Source of the DNA: Actinomycetes bacterium
GTDB lineage: Bacteria > Actinomycetota > Actinomycetes > Actinomycetales > Cellulomonadaceae
Assembly: GCA_023388235.1 (NCBI GenBank)
Contig: JAEWGQ010000337.1
Coordinates: 1 to 23,415, forward strand
Reading direction: 5' to 3'
DNA length: 23,415 nt
In this document: positions 21,929-23,415 of the stretch, piece by piece
Layout: each line of letters opens with the position of its first letter
Numbering within the stretch: the stretch's first letter is position 1
Program-made: the position numbers and the translations under genes
Notes under the pieces: model-generated
Database searches by the model: none
Seen by the model: only the letters and a program-made list of their open reading frames with translations
What the model was told of the DNA's origin: nothing

Positions 21929-23415
21929 GCTCCCTCCCGCAGCACCTCGACCGCGGCGACCCGGCGGGCGGCCGCGACCGCCACCGCCAGCGCCACCGCG
22001 CACACCACCAGCCCGGCCCCGGCGACCGCCGCGACCGTCGCGGGGTCCACGACCGGCTCGGCCCGGTCGGCCGCCCCGGTGAACAGCCGCAGGTCCGCGA
22101 CCCCCAGCACCAGCCGCGGCAGCACGGCCGCGACCAGCAGCCCGCCGAGGGCGGACACGACCACCGGCCCGGCCACCTCCACGGCCACCAGCCCCCGGCC
22201 CACGGACGCGGGAGCGCCGAGCGTGCGCAGCAGCGCCGTCGTCCGCCCGCGCGCGGGGGCGCCGGTGAGCAGCAGCAGCGCGAGCACGCCGGCGCACAGC
22301 AGCGCGCTCAGGCCCGTCACGACGAGCAGCGCCGTCCGCGTGCCGGTCACCAGCACGGACCGGTCCAGGGCGGCGCGCGCCGCCGCGACCGTGTGCACGC
22401 CGAGGTCGTCGTCCAGGGCCGTCGTCAGCGCGGCGGCCACCCGCTCGGGGTCCGCCCCCGGCTCGACCCGCACCAGCAGCCGGTCCAGCACGGGCTCCTG
22501 GCCGGTGCGAGCCGCCCACGCGGCGCGGTCCAGCAGGATCCAGCTCTGCCCGCTCACCACGCCCGGCACCTCGACCCGCGCGTCGGCGGGGGCGAGCTCC
22601 ACCCGCTCCCGGTCGGCGCCCACGAGCAGGGTGACCGGCTGGTCCGGCTCCCGGTCGAGACCCGCCGCGAGCACCGCGGGGAGCGCGTCCGCGGACCCCG
22701 CCGGCGCGGGCAGCGCCGGCAGCCCGGGCACGCCCGGCAGCCCGGCCTGGACCTCCGCGAGCGCGGCGGCGTCCACCACCACCACGGCCGCCGTGTCCGA
22801 CGTCCGGCCGATCTCGAGCGTCCGGCGGCCCGCGTCCCCCACGGCGGCGACCGCGGCCACGCCGTCCACCGCGCGGGCGTCGGCCACCTGCTGCTCGGTC
22901 AGCCCCCCGCCGGACGGGGTCCGCACCGTCAGGTCCAGCCGGACGTCCGCGCCCGTGCTCCGCACCGCGCTGCGCTCGGAGCCCGCGGCGACCGTGGACA
23001 GGGTGACGGCGGACAGGCCCACGGTCGACACCCCGAGCACCAGGGCGACCACGGGCACCAGGCCGGCGGCCGGCGACCGTGCGGCCTGGGCGGCCCCGAG
23101 GAACCCGGCGGCACCGGGGCGGCGTCGCACCGCACCGAGCAGCGCCCGCACCGGCCACGGGTACAGCCGCAGCACCAGGACCGCCGCCGCCAGGCCGAGC
23201 ACCAGCGGGAGGGCCGAGACCAGGGGGTCGGTGCCCCCGGACGCGCCCGCGAGGCCGCGCTGCCGGGTGACCGCGACGGACGCGACGGCCGCGAGCACGA
23301 CCAGCAGCTCGGCGACCCAGCGCCACCGCCACGCGCGCGACCCCAGGTCGGCGCGGCCGGCCCGCGCGGGCACCCGCCCGGCCGCGACGGCGAGCAGCAC
23401 CGCGGGCGCCAGCAC
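21925..23415 (-). CDS. FtsX-like ABC transporter permease, N-terminus cut by window edge
   Basis: The last 496 residues of a large permease of the FtsX/MacB superfamily. In order: several helices, a helix followed by an extracytoplasmic domain of about 200 residues (starting around VTLSTVAAGSERSAVR), then three closing helices. The last part (TTALLRTLGAPASVGRGLVAVEVAGP) is the usual FtsX cytoplasmic coupling region. The start is off the right edge, so the first codon seen (GTG at 23415) is not the real start. It is coupled to the downstream ATPase by ATGA. Relatives export lipids, peptides or antibiotics, or act in envelope signalling. The cargo cannot be read here. Confidence 0.88.
   Translation of the reverse strand: MLAPAVLLAVAAGRVPARAGRADLGSRAWRWRWVAELLVVLAAVASVAVTRQRGLAGASGGTDPLVSALPLVLGLAAAVLVLRLYPWPVRALLGAVRRRPGAAGFLGAAQAARSPAAGLVPVVALVLGVSTVGLSAVTLSTVAAGSERSAVRSTGADVRLDLTVRTPSGGGLTEQQVADARAVDGVAAVAAVGDAGRRTLEIGRTSDTAAVVVVDAAALAEVQAGLPGVPGLPALPAPAGSADALPAVLAAGLDREPDQPVTLLVGADRERVELAPADARVEVPGVVSGQSWILLDRAAWAARTGQEPVLDRLLVRVEPGADPERVAAALTTALDDDLGVHTVAAARAALDRSVLVTGTRTALLVVTGLSALLCAGVLALLLLTGAPARGRTTALLRTLGAPASVGRGLVAVEVAGPVVVSALGGLLVAAVLPRLVLGVADLRLFTGAADRAEPVVDPATVAAVAGAGLVVCAVALAVAVAAARRVAAVEVLREGA

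Noticed and set aside
23413..23415. GTG at the right edge as the start of the FtsX-like permease
   Set aside because: It is only the first in-frame codon inside the window. The fragment begins within a membrane region, with no room to see a ribosome site, and family members are usually much longer.

Overview
The window is very GC-rich DNA with dense coding, GTG starts, four-base ATGA/GTGA overlaps between operon genes, and sparse TAGNNT -10 elements. All of this fits a high-GC actinobacterium. Protein content (group-2-style Mrp antiporter, EtfD-like Fe-S reductase, DUF4235 protein, TPP-riboswitch thiBPQ) would suit the Micrococcales, possibly the Cellulomonadaceae, but that placement is inference. 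I see no prophage, transposase, CRISPR array, tRNA or rRNA. Apart from one repeat array, the window looks like ordinary chromosome.

Layout, left to right. (1) 1-855, minus strand: an mntH (NRAMP) gene cut by the left edge, with a perfect 18-bp palindrome over its predicted start of transcription. (2) 975-2829: two divergent genes, a small YgjV-like membrane protein with a GNAT-like tail (minus) and a tandem GNAT acetyltransferase (plus). (3) 2822-6908, minus: a thiamine importer operon thiB-thiP-thiQ behind a canonical TPP riboswitch. The thiB Shine-Dalgarno sequence lies in a possible sequestering hairpin. (4) 6925-7690: a long non-coding stretch made largely of two related tandem repeat families, about 47 bp and about 96 bp, built on GGACACC/GGTGTCC half-sites. 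(5) 7762-8896, plus: a DUF4235 protein and a class I SAM methyltransferase. (6) 8903-15500, minus: a complete six-gene Mrp Na+/H+ antiporter operon (mrpA with fused MrpB, then C, D, E, F, G), every junction overlapping. MrpF and MrpC carry unusually long charged C-terminal tails. (7) 15798-18017, plus: a membrane-bound EtfD/HdrD-like Fe-S oxidoreductase, divergent from mrp and apparently leaderless. (8) 18084-20234: a DHA2-type MFS exporter (minus) and a TetR-family regulator (plus) sharing a 20-bp operator. (9) 20313-23415, minus: an FtsX-type permease (cut by the right edge) with two ABC ATPases, the first ending in an AbrB-like module.

Functionally the window is mostly membrane transport and ion or redox homeostasis: Mn2+ uptake, thiamine uptake, Na+/H+ exchange, quinone-linked electron transfer, drug efflux, and a MacB-like export or envelope system. 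The best candidate for something undescribed is the repeat array between the thiamine riboswitch promoter and the DUF4235 gene. Next come the AbrB-like tail on the ABC ATPase and the charged tails of the Mrp subunits.
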